64,000 bases of DNA from G965240365 sp965240365 (GTDB lineage: Bacteria > Pseudomonadota > Gammaproteobacteria > Eutrophobiales > Eutrophobiaceae). Positions 7,819 to 15,284 of the stretch are shown one piece after another. The stretch's first letter is position 1. Each line of letters opens with the position of its first letter. The DNA is taken from the NCBI GenBank assembly GCA_965240365.1, contig OZ251218.1:2976001-3040000 (forward strand). The letters are read 5' to 3'. The position numbers and the translations under genes were made by a program. The notes under the pieces were generated by a model. That model was not told where the DNA came from and did no database searches. It saw only the letters and a program-made list of their open reading frames with translations.

Positions 7819-9060
7819 TTACCGCCATTTCGCTCGCACGTCGAACTCAATGAGTTCTTTCTTGGAGTTACGCTTTCGTATCGGCACGCATTCAACATGG
7901 CTGAATCCCAGTTCGGATAACATCTCTGCATACACGCGCTCAGCCGATACAAGCACCCCGTAGAACGTCGAATTTCCTACTATGTAGTGAATCCTTGCGC
8001 CGTCATTCAGCACGCCCGCGAGTGACTGGAAGTGACGCCACATGTCATCGAAGTATTTAAGAATATAAGTGGCTAAAAGGCGGCCATTCTTGTTTTCATC
8101 AACGTTGATTTGATTCGAGGCCGCTTTCAGCAGCTTTGATTTAAATCCTTTTTCTGGTTCTGTCCAATCGTTTAGGCGGCTCGTTGCAACACCCCAGGTT
8201 CCTCCGATGGCTTGCCAGTCCATTTCACCGGCATCGCGGCCATTCAGAAGATACCCAAGCCAATACATATAAGGACGAAGTTCCCGAATATACGACATTC
8301 GGTTAGCGTATGGCGGGGATGTAATAACACAATCCATCTTGCCTATGTGTTCGGAACAAAGGTCGCGTGCGTCAGCCTTCAAAACTTGCGCCTTACCCGG
8401 GGGGTTCTGCGCCGCGCCCTCCAGGACAAAATCCAGGTCTCTTATAAAAATATCCGGCAAACTAAAGTCGAAAGGGAGCGCAGCCTGGGCATCCGATTTG
8501 AACGACATGGATTGGTGATTGAATGCCGCATTCGACAGGTCAATCAACGTCCGACAAAATGCCGCCAGCAGGAGCGAATGCCGCCTGGTTGCCTGCTTGA
8601 ACTCCGCGTCTATCGTGCCTTTCAGTCGGCAAAGGAATCTCAGGGCAACAGGATTCCACCATCGTTCTATGTTGTGAATATGCGGGATTTCCACGCTTGC
8701 CCCCCGCTCTCGCATTGCGCGCGCTGCCAGTTCCCTGCCTTGCTCCCGTAACTCGCTGATCAGTGCCGGCGAGTAGGAATCCGTCTTTGCCTTGCTTAGC
8801 CAAACGAGAAACGGGTTTATGTCTGTCGTTACAGCGTTCTGACCGTGATACGTCGCACACAATGCGGTTGTTCCCGTGCCGCAAAAAGGGTCGAGGACAT
8901 TAATTTCCGAGACCCCATCGTAGGTATTCAGAATCTCGTTCACGATCTTGAGCGAGTAGGCCGGGGTAAGCCGGAGCCATCCGTAGCGGCCTGTCTTTGC
9001 ATTGTGCTTTTGCGTGTAATCGGCTCGCTGTGTGAGCGCGGTTTTAAGCGATTCCGTCAT
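7819..9060 (-). CDS. Type II DNA modification methyltransferase
   Basis: A 413-residue amino-methyltransferase. Motif I (AdoMet binding) is DPFCGTGTT at residues 57-65, followed by a TTDINPF acidic loop. The catalytic motif IV is TSPPY at 247-251, typical of N4-cytosine or some N6-adenine enzymes. The I-before-IV order excludes a simple beta-class layout. It starts with ATG overlapping the stop of the upstream nuclease gene (ATGA), so the two form one unit. The target sequence cannot be read from the protein. Confidence 0.85.
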   Translation of the reverse strand: MTESLKTALTQRADYTQKHNAKTGRYGWLRLTPAYSLKIVNEILNTYDGVSEINVLDPFCGTGTTALCATYHGQNAVTTDINPFLVWLSKAKTDSYSPALISELREQGRELAARAMRERGASVEIPHIHNIERWWNPVALRFLCRLKGTIDAEFKQATRRHSLLLAAFCRTLIDLSNAAFNHQSMSFKSDAQAALPFDFSLPDIFIRDLDFVLEGAAQNPPGKAQVLKADARDLCSEHIGKMDCVITSPPYANRMSYIRELRPYMYWLGYLLNGRDAGEMDWQAIGGTWGVATSRLNDWTEPEKGFKSKLLKAASNQINVDENKNGRLLATYILKYFDDMWRHFQSLAGVLNDGARIHYIVGNSTFYGVLVSAERVYAEMLSELGFSHVECVPIRKRNSKKELIEFDVRAKWR

Positions 9061-9872
9061 GACGGCTCCAATAAATTTTTCAATACAGCGTCCAGTTCGT
9101 TTTTAAGCGTTGCCTGATTGCGTTCGAAGAACGCCGCAAGGTCGTAACCAATCACTTCCTTCGCGAAGTCATAAGTCGAAGTCAGGGCAGTTGTTTCGGC
9201 GCCCATGACACCCGTGATAATCGACCACTTTTCGGCGCGGTATCGCAAGAGAATGTCTTTGTCGATCTGAGAGGAAAGAATGACTGCGCAGGGTAAATAA
9301 GCCCTGGTATAGGCGGTGGCGGCATTTGCGATATCAGCGTTTTGCCGCTTTGAATCCTTGCTCTTGTAGCCCTGTCTTACTTCAAAAACGACGCCCCTGA
9401 GGGCGCCGAACAGGTCTGGATCGACATTAACCCGTTCCGCCGATTGCCGCATCCAGTCGTGAAATCGCTGTCTCGCATCGGTGTCGTCTATCTTGTCCAG
9501 AAGAACGCGAGCGTCCAGGTGAAGTTTTCGAGTGCGTCCGCCTGTAATCGGTATTTCATAAGACCAGTTGGCTTCCTCGTCCGTTAAATCGAAGGCGTCT
9601 TGCAGCACGGCGCGAAAAAGTGTCTCGCAACCAATACCAATCTGCCTATAAACGCTGGTCATCCCTCCCGCCGCCTTGTGCGCGGCGTACATTAACGGAT
9701 TATCGAGGCCAAACCAGCGACAAAACGGGTCAGCCCGATAAAGCGTTTGGAATGCTTCGAGCGAGAACCCGCCGCCCTTGTTACCTTGTCCAAACTTCGG
9801 CTTGTACTTGGCCGAAACACGAATCGGGTCGAGCAGGATTTGCAAATACTTTTGGTCTTGTTGTGCTGACAA
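9057..9872 (-). CDS. Putative type II restriction endonuclease
   Basis: A 271-residue protein whose assignment rests mainly on its 4-nt overlap with the methyltransferase gene. It has no family I recognise with certainty. A plausible nuclease core is LHLDARVLLDKI (about 117-128) followed by VVFEVRQGYKSKDSK (about 161-175), a PD-(D/E)XK-like arrangement, but the exact catalytic residues are unproven. A TGA lies 33 nt upstream in frame with no ATG or GTG between, so the TTG at 9872, preceded by AGGGGGG, is the only workable start. The weak start may help limit nuclease level (inference). Confidence 0.6.
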   Translation of the reverse strand: MSAQQDQKYLQILLDPIRVSAKYKPKFGQGNKGGGFSLEAFQTLYRADPFCRWFGLDNPLMYAAHKAAGGMTSVYRQIGIGCETLFRAVLQDAFDLTDEEANWSYEIPITGGRTRKLHLDARVLLDKIDDTDARQRFHDWMRQSAERVNVDPDLFGALRGVVFEVRQGYKSKDSKRQNADIANAATAYTRAYLPCAVILSSQIDKDILLRYRAEKWSIITGVMGAETTALTSTYDFAKEVIGYDLAAFFERNQATLKNELDAVLKNLLEPS

Positions 9873-10075
9873 GTTGCCCCCCTGTCCCGGTCTGCTATGT
9901 ACTCAATGGAAGCGAGAATTGAAATTCGCGCTGTTTGTATTGATCTAAAATCGGATTAAGGTGACAGTGTACTCTTTTCCAGGGGAAAAATAATATACTG
10001 TCACCTTTTTTGGCTCTTTTGAGTTCCGAGTGGGTTAAGCCGCATGTGGATTGAGTGTGCAGAAAATGGCATGAG

Positions 10076-10300
10076 CCTGTCTGCGGCAGGCAGGCCGGAA
10101 TGATGTAAAGCCGGAACGACACCTCATCGTCATTCCAGCGAAAGCTGGAATCCAGTGGTTGATACAATACATTCCCGCATAAGCGGGAATGACCATCTGA
10201 ATACCTCATTCCAACAGACCCCGCTGAGTTACCTGCCACCCCGCTACCTGCCTCCGGCAGGCGTGGATTCCAGCTTTCGCTGGAATGACGAAACTGTTGT
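10076..10300. repeat. REP hairpins between the R-M genes and the antitoxin
   Basis: The 630-bp gap 9873-10503 holds no gene. It has a variant 19-bp palindrome (10076-10094, loop CGG), the TTCCAGC-GAAA-GCTGGAA hairpin (10134), the CATTCCCGC-type hairpin (10170) and a third TTCCAGC arm pair (10267). Confidence 0.7.
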
Positions 10301-10450
10301 CATTTTGGCCTACCTGCTGTCCGCAGGCCGTCTCCGTTCTGTCCTGGTCATCAATTAAGCCAGAATTATTGCATTACCCACTCAGATTTTAAAAGAGGCC
10401 TTTTTTTGACCGAATCGCTATATGGCCGAGGATGGGGAGAATTCAGTGGT

Positions 10451-10480
10451 TTGACAGTTGACCTTTTTTCAGACTATATC
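10451..10480 (+). promoter_or_regulatory. Sigma-70 promoter of the antitoxin gene
   Basis: TTGACA (10451-10456) and TATATC (10475-10480) with an 18-bp spacer. A strong Shine-Dalgarno AAAGGAGG precedes the ATG at 10504. Confidence 0.6.
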
Positions 10481-10503
10481 TGGCCATTAAAAGGAGGATA
10501 TTC

Positions 10504-10779
10504 ATGAAACTATCTCATCAAATCAAGCCTGTCAGTTACCTGAAAGCCCATGCCGCAGAAATTGTGCGTAACCTGACCAGGCATGGCGAACCCTTGATTG
10601 TGACCCGCAATGGCGAGGCCAGGGCCGTGTTGCAGGATATCGAAAGCTATGAGCAGACTCAGGAGACCATGGCGCTCCTGAAGATTCTTGCGCTCGGCAC
10701 GCGCCAGCTTGAGGCAGGCAAGGTCCGGCCCGCCATCAATATCGTTCAGCAACTTCGAGGGCGCCGGAACGGCCGCTGA
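10504..10779 (+). CDS. Phd/YefM-family antitoxin
   Basis: A 91-residue antitoxin of a type II toxin-antitoxin system. The family fold is clear: SYLKAHAAEIVRNL, then EPLIVTRNGEARAVLQDIESYE (residues about 13-56), and a flexible toxin-binding tail after about residue 60. It would normally neutralise a RelE/ParE toxin and repress its own promoter. The toxin next door is deleted to a remnant, so this gene is an orphan that could still act as a repressor or protect against a related toxin. Confidence 0.85.
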   Translation: MKLSHQIKPVSYLKAHAAEIVRNLTRHGEPLIVTRNGEARAVLQDIESYEQTQETMALLKILALGTRQLEAGKVRPAINIVQQLRGRRNGR

Positions 10780-10899
10780 TGACCTTCCGGGCGTGGGGCC
10801 TATCCGAAGGAATTGCTGGAAAATGTCTATGTCATGCTGATTGCCGACGGCCGGCGTGATAGGCAGACAGTGTTGCAACGCCGTCTTTTATTGGCATAA
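10779..10899 (+). pseudogene. RelE/ParE toxin remnant
   Basis: The ATG at 10779 overlaps the antitoxin stop and opens a typical toxin N-terminus (MTFRAW), but the frame then breaks. The conserved toxin C-terminus (NVYVMLIADGRRDRQTVLQ followed by RRLLLA) appears in another frame at about 10801-10899. Only about 40 codons remain of the usual 95-100, so the centre of the gene has been deleted. It cannot encode an active toxin. Confidence 0.75.
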
Positions 10900-11015
10900 C
10901 CCACCGCTTCTCTGCCCATTCCCCCCCTGCCCGGGCCGCTTTGGTAGCCCCGGTTCCGGTCTCTCTTGCCTGTTCAGCAAAAAAATTGCTGCAATGCACA
11001 TTTTTTGCGGATTTT

Positions 11016-11064
11016 TTGATCTAGATCAATTTTTCGCGCGCCCTCGTGCGGTAAATATAGCCCC
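11016..11064 (+). promoter_or_regulatory. FNR/ANR-activated promoter of the cco operon
   Basis: A perfect FNR-type palindrome TTGATCTAGATCAA (11016-11029; TTGAT-N4-ATCAA) is followed by a TAAATA -10-like hexamer at 11052-11057. If transcription starts near 11064, the box is centred at -41.5, the class II activation distance. Oxygen-limited induction of cbb3 oxidase by FNR homologues is established in many proteobacteria. Confidence 0.85.
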
Positions 11065-11099
11065 GTATAAAGATTCAAGGTTAAAACAAGAGGTTTCTG

Positions 11100-11435
11100 A
11101 TGAACGGTTTAACGATTCTGCTTTTGACGGGTTTTATTGGAGCTATCGCGCTGACGGTGATCCGGCTGGCCGTGGCGATCATGGGCAATTTTCAGACCGG
11201 CCGGGCCGTGCGGCTGGAACTGGCCGAGCGCGCCGGGCGGATGCGCTATGGCCGGATGCTGACCGGGCGGCGGGTCAATCTGACGGAATTTCTTCATGAA
11301 ACACCGCTGGTCGAGGTCGAGGCCGGGATGCGGCGCTGCCGGGATTGCCCGGCCACGGCGGAATGCGACAGCATTCTGGACAAGGGTATTACAACCGAAG
11401 ACGCGCCCGATTTTTGCCCGCAAAAGTTGCGCTAA
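11100..11435 (+). CDS. DUF6455-like membrane-anchored Cys-rich protein
   Basis: A 111-residue protein with one N-terminal membrane segment (residues 3-28) and a C-terminal four-Cys module (C80, C83, C89, C106; motif CRDCPATAEC then FCP), resembling the DUF6455 family. It is the first gene after the FNR-type promoter and lies 141 bp before ccoN. Function is unknown; the four cysteines could hold a metal or cluster, and the position suggests a role in microaerobic respiration (inference). Confidence 0.65.
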   Translation: MNGLTILLLTGFIGAIALTVIRLAVAIMGNFQTGRAVRLELAERAGRMRYGRMLTGRRVNLTEFLHETPLVEVEAGMRRCRDCPATAECDSILDKGITTEDAPDFCPQKLR

Positions 11436-11576
11436 TTTGTTTTACGGGCGCGGGCGGCGCCTATCATCATCGGGCAGAATTCGTCAGGCAAAATTCTGGC
11501 GGAAAATAAAAATCAATGCCGCGCCGCCTGCCGATAAGACCTGATGACGTGATCACTAACACCGGGAGTTGTCATT

Positions 11577-13043
11577 ATGACAGACACAGCCATTGACGCC
11601 TTCAAGGCCGGGGCGCGGACGGCGTCCGCGGCGGACACCTATAATTATAAGGTCGTGCGCCAGTTCGCTATTATGACCATCATCTGGGGGCTGGTCGGGA
11701 TGCTGGTCGGGGTCGTGCTGGCGGCGCAACTGACCTGGCCGCTGCTGAATTTTGATATTCCCTGGCTGACGTACAGCCGTTTGCGCCCCCTGCATACCAA
11801 CGCCGTTATCTTTGCCTTTGGCGGTTCGGCCCTGTTTGCGACTTCTTATTATGTGGTGCAGCGCACCTGTCACACCCGCTTATGTAACGACACCCTGGCG
11901 GCGTTCACGTTCTGGGGCTGGCAGGCGGTCATTGTCGCGGCCGCGATCACCCTGCCTCTGGGGATCACCACTTCCAAGGAATACGCCGAACTGGAATGGC
12001 CGATTGATCTGTTGATCACGGTGGTCTGGGTGGCGTATGCCTATGTCTTTTTCGGCACCATCGTCAAGCGCAAGGTCAAGCATATCTATGTGGCGAACTG
12101 GTTTTATGCCGCCTTCATCATCGCCATCGCGGTCCTGCATATCTTTAACAGCCTGGCGGTGCCGGTCAGTTTCCTGAAATCCTATTCGGTTTATGCCGGC
12201 GTACAGGATGCGATGGTGCAGTGGTGGTATGGCCATAACGCGGTCGGCTTCTTTCTGACCTCCGGCTTTTTGGGCATGATGTATTATTTCATTCCCAAGC
12301 AGGCCAACCGCCCGGTCTATTCCTATCGCCTGTCGATCGTGCATTTCTGGGCCTTGACCTTCACCTATATCTGGGCCGGGCCGCACCATCTGCATTACAC
12401 GGCCCTGCCGGAGTGGACCCAGTCTTTGGGGATGGTGATGTCCATCATCCTGCTGGCGCCGTCCTGGGGCGGCATGATCAACGGCATTATGACCCTCTCC
12501 GGGGCCTGGGAGAAACTCAGGACCGATCCCGTGTTGCGTTTGCTGATTGTCTCGCTGTCTTTTTACGGCATGTCCACCTTTGAAGGGCCGATGATGTCGA
12601 TCAAGACCGTCAACGCCCTGTCGCATTATACCGACTGGACCATTGGCCATGTCCATTCCGGCGCCCTGGGCTGGGTGGCCTTTATCACCCTGGGTTGCAT
12701 GTACTATCTGATCCCGCGGCTGTACGGGCGCGAGATCTACAGCAAGACGCTGATCGAGGTTCACTTCTGGGTATCGACCCTGGGCATCGTGCTTTATATC
12801 GTGGCGATGTGGGTCTCCGGCATCATGCAGGGCCTGATGTGGCGCGCCGTGAACGAGGATGGCGCCCTGACCTACAGCTTTGTGGAATCGGTCGAGGCCG
12901 TCTATCCGCTTTATATCATCCGCTTTCTGGGCGGCCTGCTGTTCCTGGCCGGGACCGCGGTCATGGCCTATAACCTGTGGCGCACGGTGGCCGGGCACAA
13001 GCCCGTTACGGCCGCCATTCCGGCCCCGGCCGGGGCCTATTGA
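11577..13043 (+). CDS. ccoN: Cytochrome c oxidase cbb3-type, catalytic subunit I
   Basis: A 488-residue heme-copper oxidase subunit with about 12 membrane segments. It holds low-spin heme b and the heme b3-CuB centre that reduces O2. Conserved His ligands are visible in RPLHTNAVIF (about residue 65), WWYGHNAVGF, WAGPHHLHYTALP and DWTIGHVHSGALGW. Shine-Dalgarno GGGAG lies 8 nt before the ATG. The next gene, ccoO, starts 11 nt downstream. Confidence 0.97.
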   Translation: MTDTAIDAFKAGARTASAADTYNYKVVRQFAIMTIIWGLVGMLVGVVLAAQLTWPLLNFDIPWLTYSRLRPLHTNAVIFAFGGSALFATSYYVVQRTCHTRLCNDTLAAFTFWGWQAVIVAAAITLPLGITTSKEYAELEWPIDLLITVVWVAYAYVFFGTIVKRKVKHIYVANWFYAAFIIAIAVLHIFNSLAVPVSFLKSYSVYAGVQDAMVQWWYGHNAVGFFLTSGFLGMMYYFIPKQANRPVYSYRLSIVHFWALTFTYIWAGPHHLHYTALPEWTQSLGMVMSIILLAPSWGGMINGIMTLSGAWEKLRTDPVLRLLIVSLSFYGMSTFEGPMMSIKTVNALSHYTDWTIGHVHSGALGWVAFITLGCMYYLIPRLYGREIYSKTLIEVHFWVSTLGIVLYIVAMWVSGIMQGLMWRAVNEDGALTYSFVESVEAVYPLYIIRFLGGLLFLAGTAVMAYNLWRTVAGHKPVTAAIPAPAGAY

Positions 13044-13054
13044 GGGGGATCATC

Positions 13055-13669
13055 ATGGCCTCGGCGCATGCAAAGATAGAAAAAAACATCGGCCTGATGA
13101 TGATCCTGATCGTGGTCATGATCAGTATCGGCGGTCTGGTGCAGATTGTCCCGCTGTTTTTTATGCACTCGACCACCGAACCGGTCGAGGGTCTGAAACC
13201 CTATTCGGCGCTGGAACTCACGGGGCGGGATATTTACGTGCGCGAGGGTTGTTATGTCTGTCATTCGCAGATGATCCGGCCATTCCGGGCGGAGGTGGAG
13301 CGCTATGGTCATTATTCCCTGGCCGGCGAATTTGTGTATGACCGCCCGTTCCAGTGGGGCTCAAAGCGCACCGGCCCGGATCTGCATCGGGTCGGCGGCC
13401 GTTACAGCGATGAATGGCATCGCGTGCATTTGATCAATCCGCGCGACGTGGTGCCCGAATCCATCATGCCGGGTTATCCGTGGCTACAGACCGCCGAACT
13501 CAAGGCGGACAGCATCAAATACAAGATGCAGGTCCTGCGCAAGCTGGGTTCGCCCTATACCGATGAAGAGATCGAGGCGGCGCCGGCCATGCTTGAAGGC
13601 AAGACGGAGATGGACGCCATGATTGCCTATTTGCAAAGCCTCGGCACCGCCGTCAAGACCCGGCGCTGA
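13055..13669 (+). CDS. ccoO: cbb3 oxidase subunit II, membrane-bound monoheme cytochrome c
   Basis: A 204-residue subunit with an N-terminal membrane anchor (about residues 12-36) and a single c-type heme motif CYVCH at 66-70. The GYPWL segment near residue 147 follows a Met (IMPGYPW) likely to be the distal heme ligand. It passes electrons from CcoP towards CcoN. The start at 13055 (MASAHAKIEKN) follows GAGGGGG and is preferred to an upstream GTG-type start inside ccoN. Confidence 0.97.
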   Translation: MASAHAKIEKNIGLMMILIVVMISIGGLVQIVPLFFMHSTTEPVEGLKPYSALELTGRDIYVREGCYVCHSQMIRPFRAEVERYGHYSLAGEFVYDRPFQWGSKRTGPDLHRVGGRYSDEWHRVHLINPRDVVPESIMPGYPWLQTAELKADSIKYKMQVLRKLGSPYTDEEIEAAPAMLEGKTEMDAMIAYLQSLGTAVKTRR

Positions 13670-13672
13670 AAC

Positions 13673-13891
13673 ATGAGTCTGCTTTTTTCAGCCTGGACCG
13701 TGCTGGTTGCCCTGGTGTTTTTGGGCGTTGTGATCTATGTCTTTATGGAAAAGAAAGAGCATTTTGACGAGGCCGCGCGGATCCCGCTGGAGGAAGACGC
13801 CGGGCTTCCGGCAGAGGCTTCGGCCAGACGGGAGGAATCGGCCGATCTCACGCCGGTCGTGTCCGCCCCTGATCCGGACAAAGGAGAATAG
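13673..13891 (+). CDS. ccoQ: cbb3 oxidase small subunit CcoQ
   Basis: A 72-residue protein with one membrane helix (about residues 5-25) and a charged tail rich in Glu and Asp, as in CcoQ/FixQ, which stabilises the oxidase and helps CcoP assembly. It lies 3 nt after ccoO. Confidence 0.9.
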   Translation: MSLLFSAWTVLVALVFLGVVIYVFMEKKEHFDEAARIPLEEDAGLPAEASARREESADLTPVVSAPDPDKGE

Positions 13892-13892
13892 T

Positions 13893-14075
13893 ATGCAAAG
13901 TAGTGTCGCCCGCCATACCCCTGAAAGAGGCATGGACGACAAGAGCAAGCGTTCCGTGACACCTGACCCGTTGCCCGCCCGCTCCGGGCAGAATGAAGAT
14001 GATAATATATTGAACAATTCCGGCTGGTGCGTGCCTTCGCAGGACGTGAACAGCGAGGAGGACGAGCATGGCTGA
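13893..14075 (+). CDS. Small unknown ORF between ccoQ and ccoP
   Basis: A 60-residue reading frame starting ATG 13893 directly after the ccoQ stop. A strong Shine-Dalgarno AAAGGAG lies at good spacing, and the frame ends 8 nt inside ccoP, giving likely translational coupling. The peptide is hydrophilic, has no membrane segment, one Cys (C46 in SGWCVPSQ), and an acidic end (SEEDEHG). I recognise no family. Alternatives are that it is a translation-relay leader for ccoP or a chance frame; the ribosome site and overlap argue that it is translated. Confidence 0.5.
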   Translation: MQSSVARHTPERGMDDKSKRSVTPDPLPARSGQNEDDNILNNSGWCVPSQDVNSEEDEHG

Positions 14076-14970
14076 CTTTACCGGCGGTTTCTGGTCCTGG
14101 TTTATCGGCATCAGCACCGTGATCAGTATCATTGCCCTGTTTATCTTTGTTATCGGGCTGTCGAAGCGCAAGCAGGGCGACAACCGTGACAAGATCGAAA
14201 CGATGGGCCATGTCTGGGATGAAAACCTGGAGGAACTCAACACGCCCCTGCCGAGGTGGTGGCTGTATATGTTCATCGGCACGCTGATCTGGGGGGCGGG
14301 TTATCTGGTTTTTTATCCGGGGCTGGGCGCTTATGCGGGCATCCTGGGCTGGAGCCAGATCAGCCAGCTTGAACAGGAGATACAGGCGGCCGAGGCGACC
14401 TATGGCCCGATCTACGCGCAATTTAAAAACACCGATCTGAAACAACTGGCGGAGAATGACGCCGCCCTCAAGATCGGCGAAAGCCTTTATTCGAGTTATT
14501 GCAGGACCTGTCACGGCTCCGATGCCAGGGGCGCCAGGGGCTATCCCAATCTGCGCGACACCGACTGGCTCTACGGCGGCGAACCGGAAAATATCAAGAC
14601 CTCGATCCTGCAGGGGCGGGTCGCCCTGATGCCCGCCTGGGAGGGCGTATTGAGCGCCGAGGACATCTTTAATGTCACGGCCTATGTGGAACAACTGTCG
14701 GGGCGCGAGGTAAACAGCGTGCATGCTTCTTTGGGCGGCGCCATTTTCAACCGGAACTGCGCCATGTGTCATGGCGCCGACGGCAAGGGCAATCCCATGC
14801 TGGGCGCGGCCAATCTGAGCGATGACATCTGGCTTTACGGCGGCTCGCAGAAGAAGATCACCGAATCCATCGTCAAGGGCAGAAATGGCGTCATGCCCGC
14901 GCACAAGGAATTCCTGGGCGAGGCCAAGGTGCATATCCTCGCCGCCTATATCTACAGCCTTTCCAATTAG
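14068..14970 (+). CDS. ccoP: cbb3 oxidase subunit III, diheme cytochrome c
   Basis: A 300-residue membrane-anchored diheme cytochrome. Two N-terminal helices (about residues 8-30 and 65-85) precede two cytochrome c domains with motifs CRTCH (145-149) and CAMCH (231-235). Each domain has a later Met ligand (ALMPAW, GVMPAH). It receives electrons from soluble cytochrome c or the bc1 complex. The first 8 nt overlap the preceding small ORF. Confidence 0.97.
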   Translation: MADFTGGFWSWFIGISTVISIIALFIFVIGLSKRKQGDNRDKIETMGHVWDENLEELNTPLPRWWLYMFIGTLIWGAGYLVFYPGLGAYAGILGWSQISQLEQEIQAAEATYGPIYAQFKNTDLKQLAENDAALKIGESLYSSYCRTCHGSDARGARGYPNLRDTDWLYGGEPENIKTSILQGRVALMPAWEGVLSAEDIFNVTAYVEQLSGREVNSVHASLGGAIFNRNCAMCHGADGKGNPMLGAANLSDDIWLYGGSQKKITESIVKGRNGVMPAHKEFLGEAKVHILAAYIYSLSN

Positions 14971-14991
14971 GTTAGCGTGTAGGTTGGCGTG

Positions 14992-15272
14992 ATGGAAGTG
15001 CTGGCCAGGATCGGGGCAACCAGCGTGGCCCAGCGCGTTATCACGGTTATGTGGCTTTCATTTTTAATGGCGGGCGTGGCCACCGGGATTTTTTTCTCGG
15101 CCATCGATCCGCTGACATTGAAATACTGCGTTGATTTCCCGGAGGTCAGCCGCACCACGGCCTACTCGATCGGCTTTTTCTGTTCTGGTTGCTGACCGCC
15201 TCTTCCAGCCTGTTCTCGGTCTTTTTTGTTTATCCCGCAAAGGCAGATGGCGCGGGGCCGGGCAAAGAATAG
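14992..15272 (+). pseudogene. Small two-helix membrane protein of the cco operon, frameshifted
   Basis: Begins MEVLARIGATSVAQ and has a first helix in LSFLMAGVATGIFFSAID. After TTAYSIGFF the frame closes early at TGA. Continuing in the -1 frame gives LFWLLTASSSLFSVFFVYPA and a stop at 15272, making one coherent ~93-residue protein with a second helix. The break lies in a run of five T at about 15174-15179; six T would join the halves. Short two-helix proteins of this type occur in cco loci but I cannot name a function. It could be a real mutation, a phase-variable tract or a sequencing error. Confidence 0.6.
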
Positions 15273-15284
15273 CGTCATTATTCC

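Noticed and set aside
11880..12998. Long open frame antisense to ccoN (about 370 codons)
   Set aside because: A shadow of a GC-rich coding frame; composition is His/Gln/Arg-rich and the sense frame is an unmistakable oxidase subunit. Similar shadows lie opposite ccoG, gabT, livM and the TyrR-type gene.
15174..15200. Programmed -1 frameshift in the small cco-operon membrane gene
   Set aside because: A five-T run alone is not a recognised slippery heptamer with a downstream structure; simple mutation or read error is more economical.
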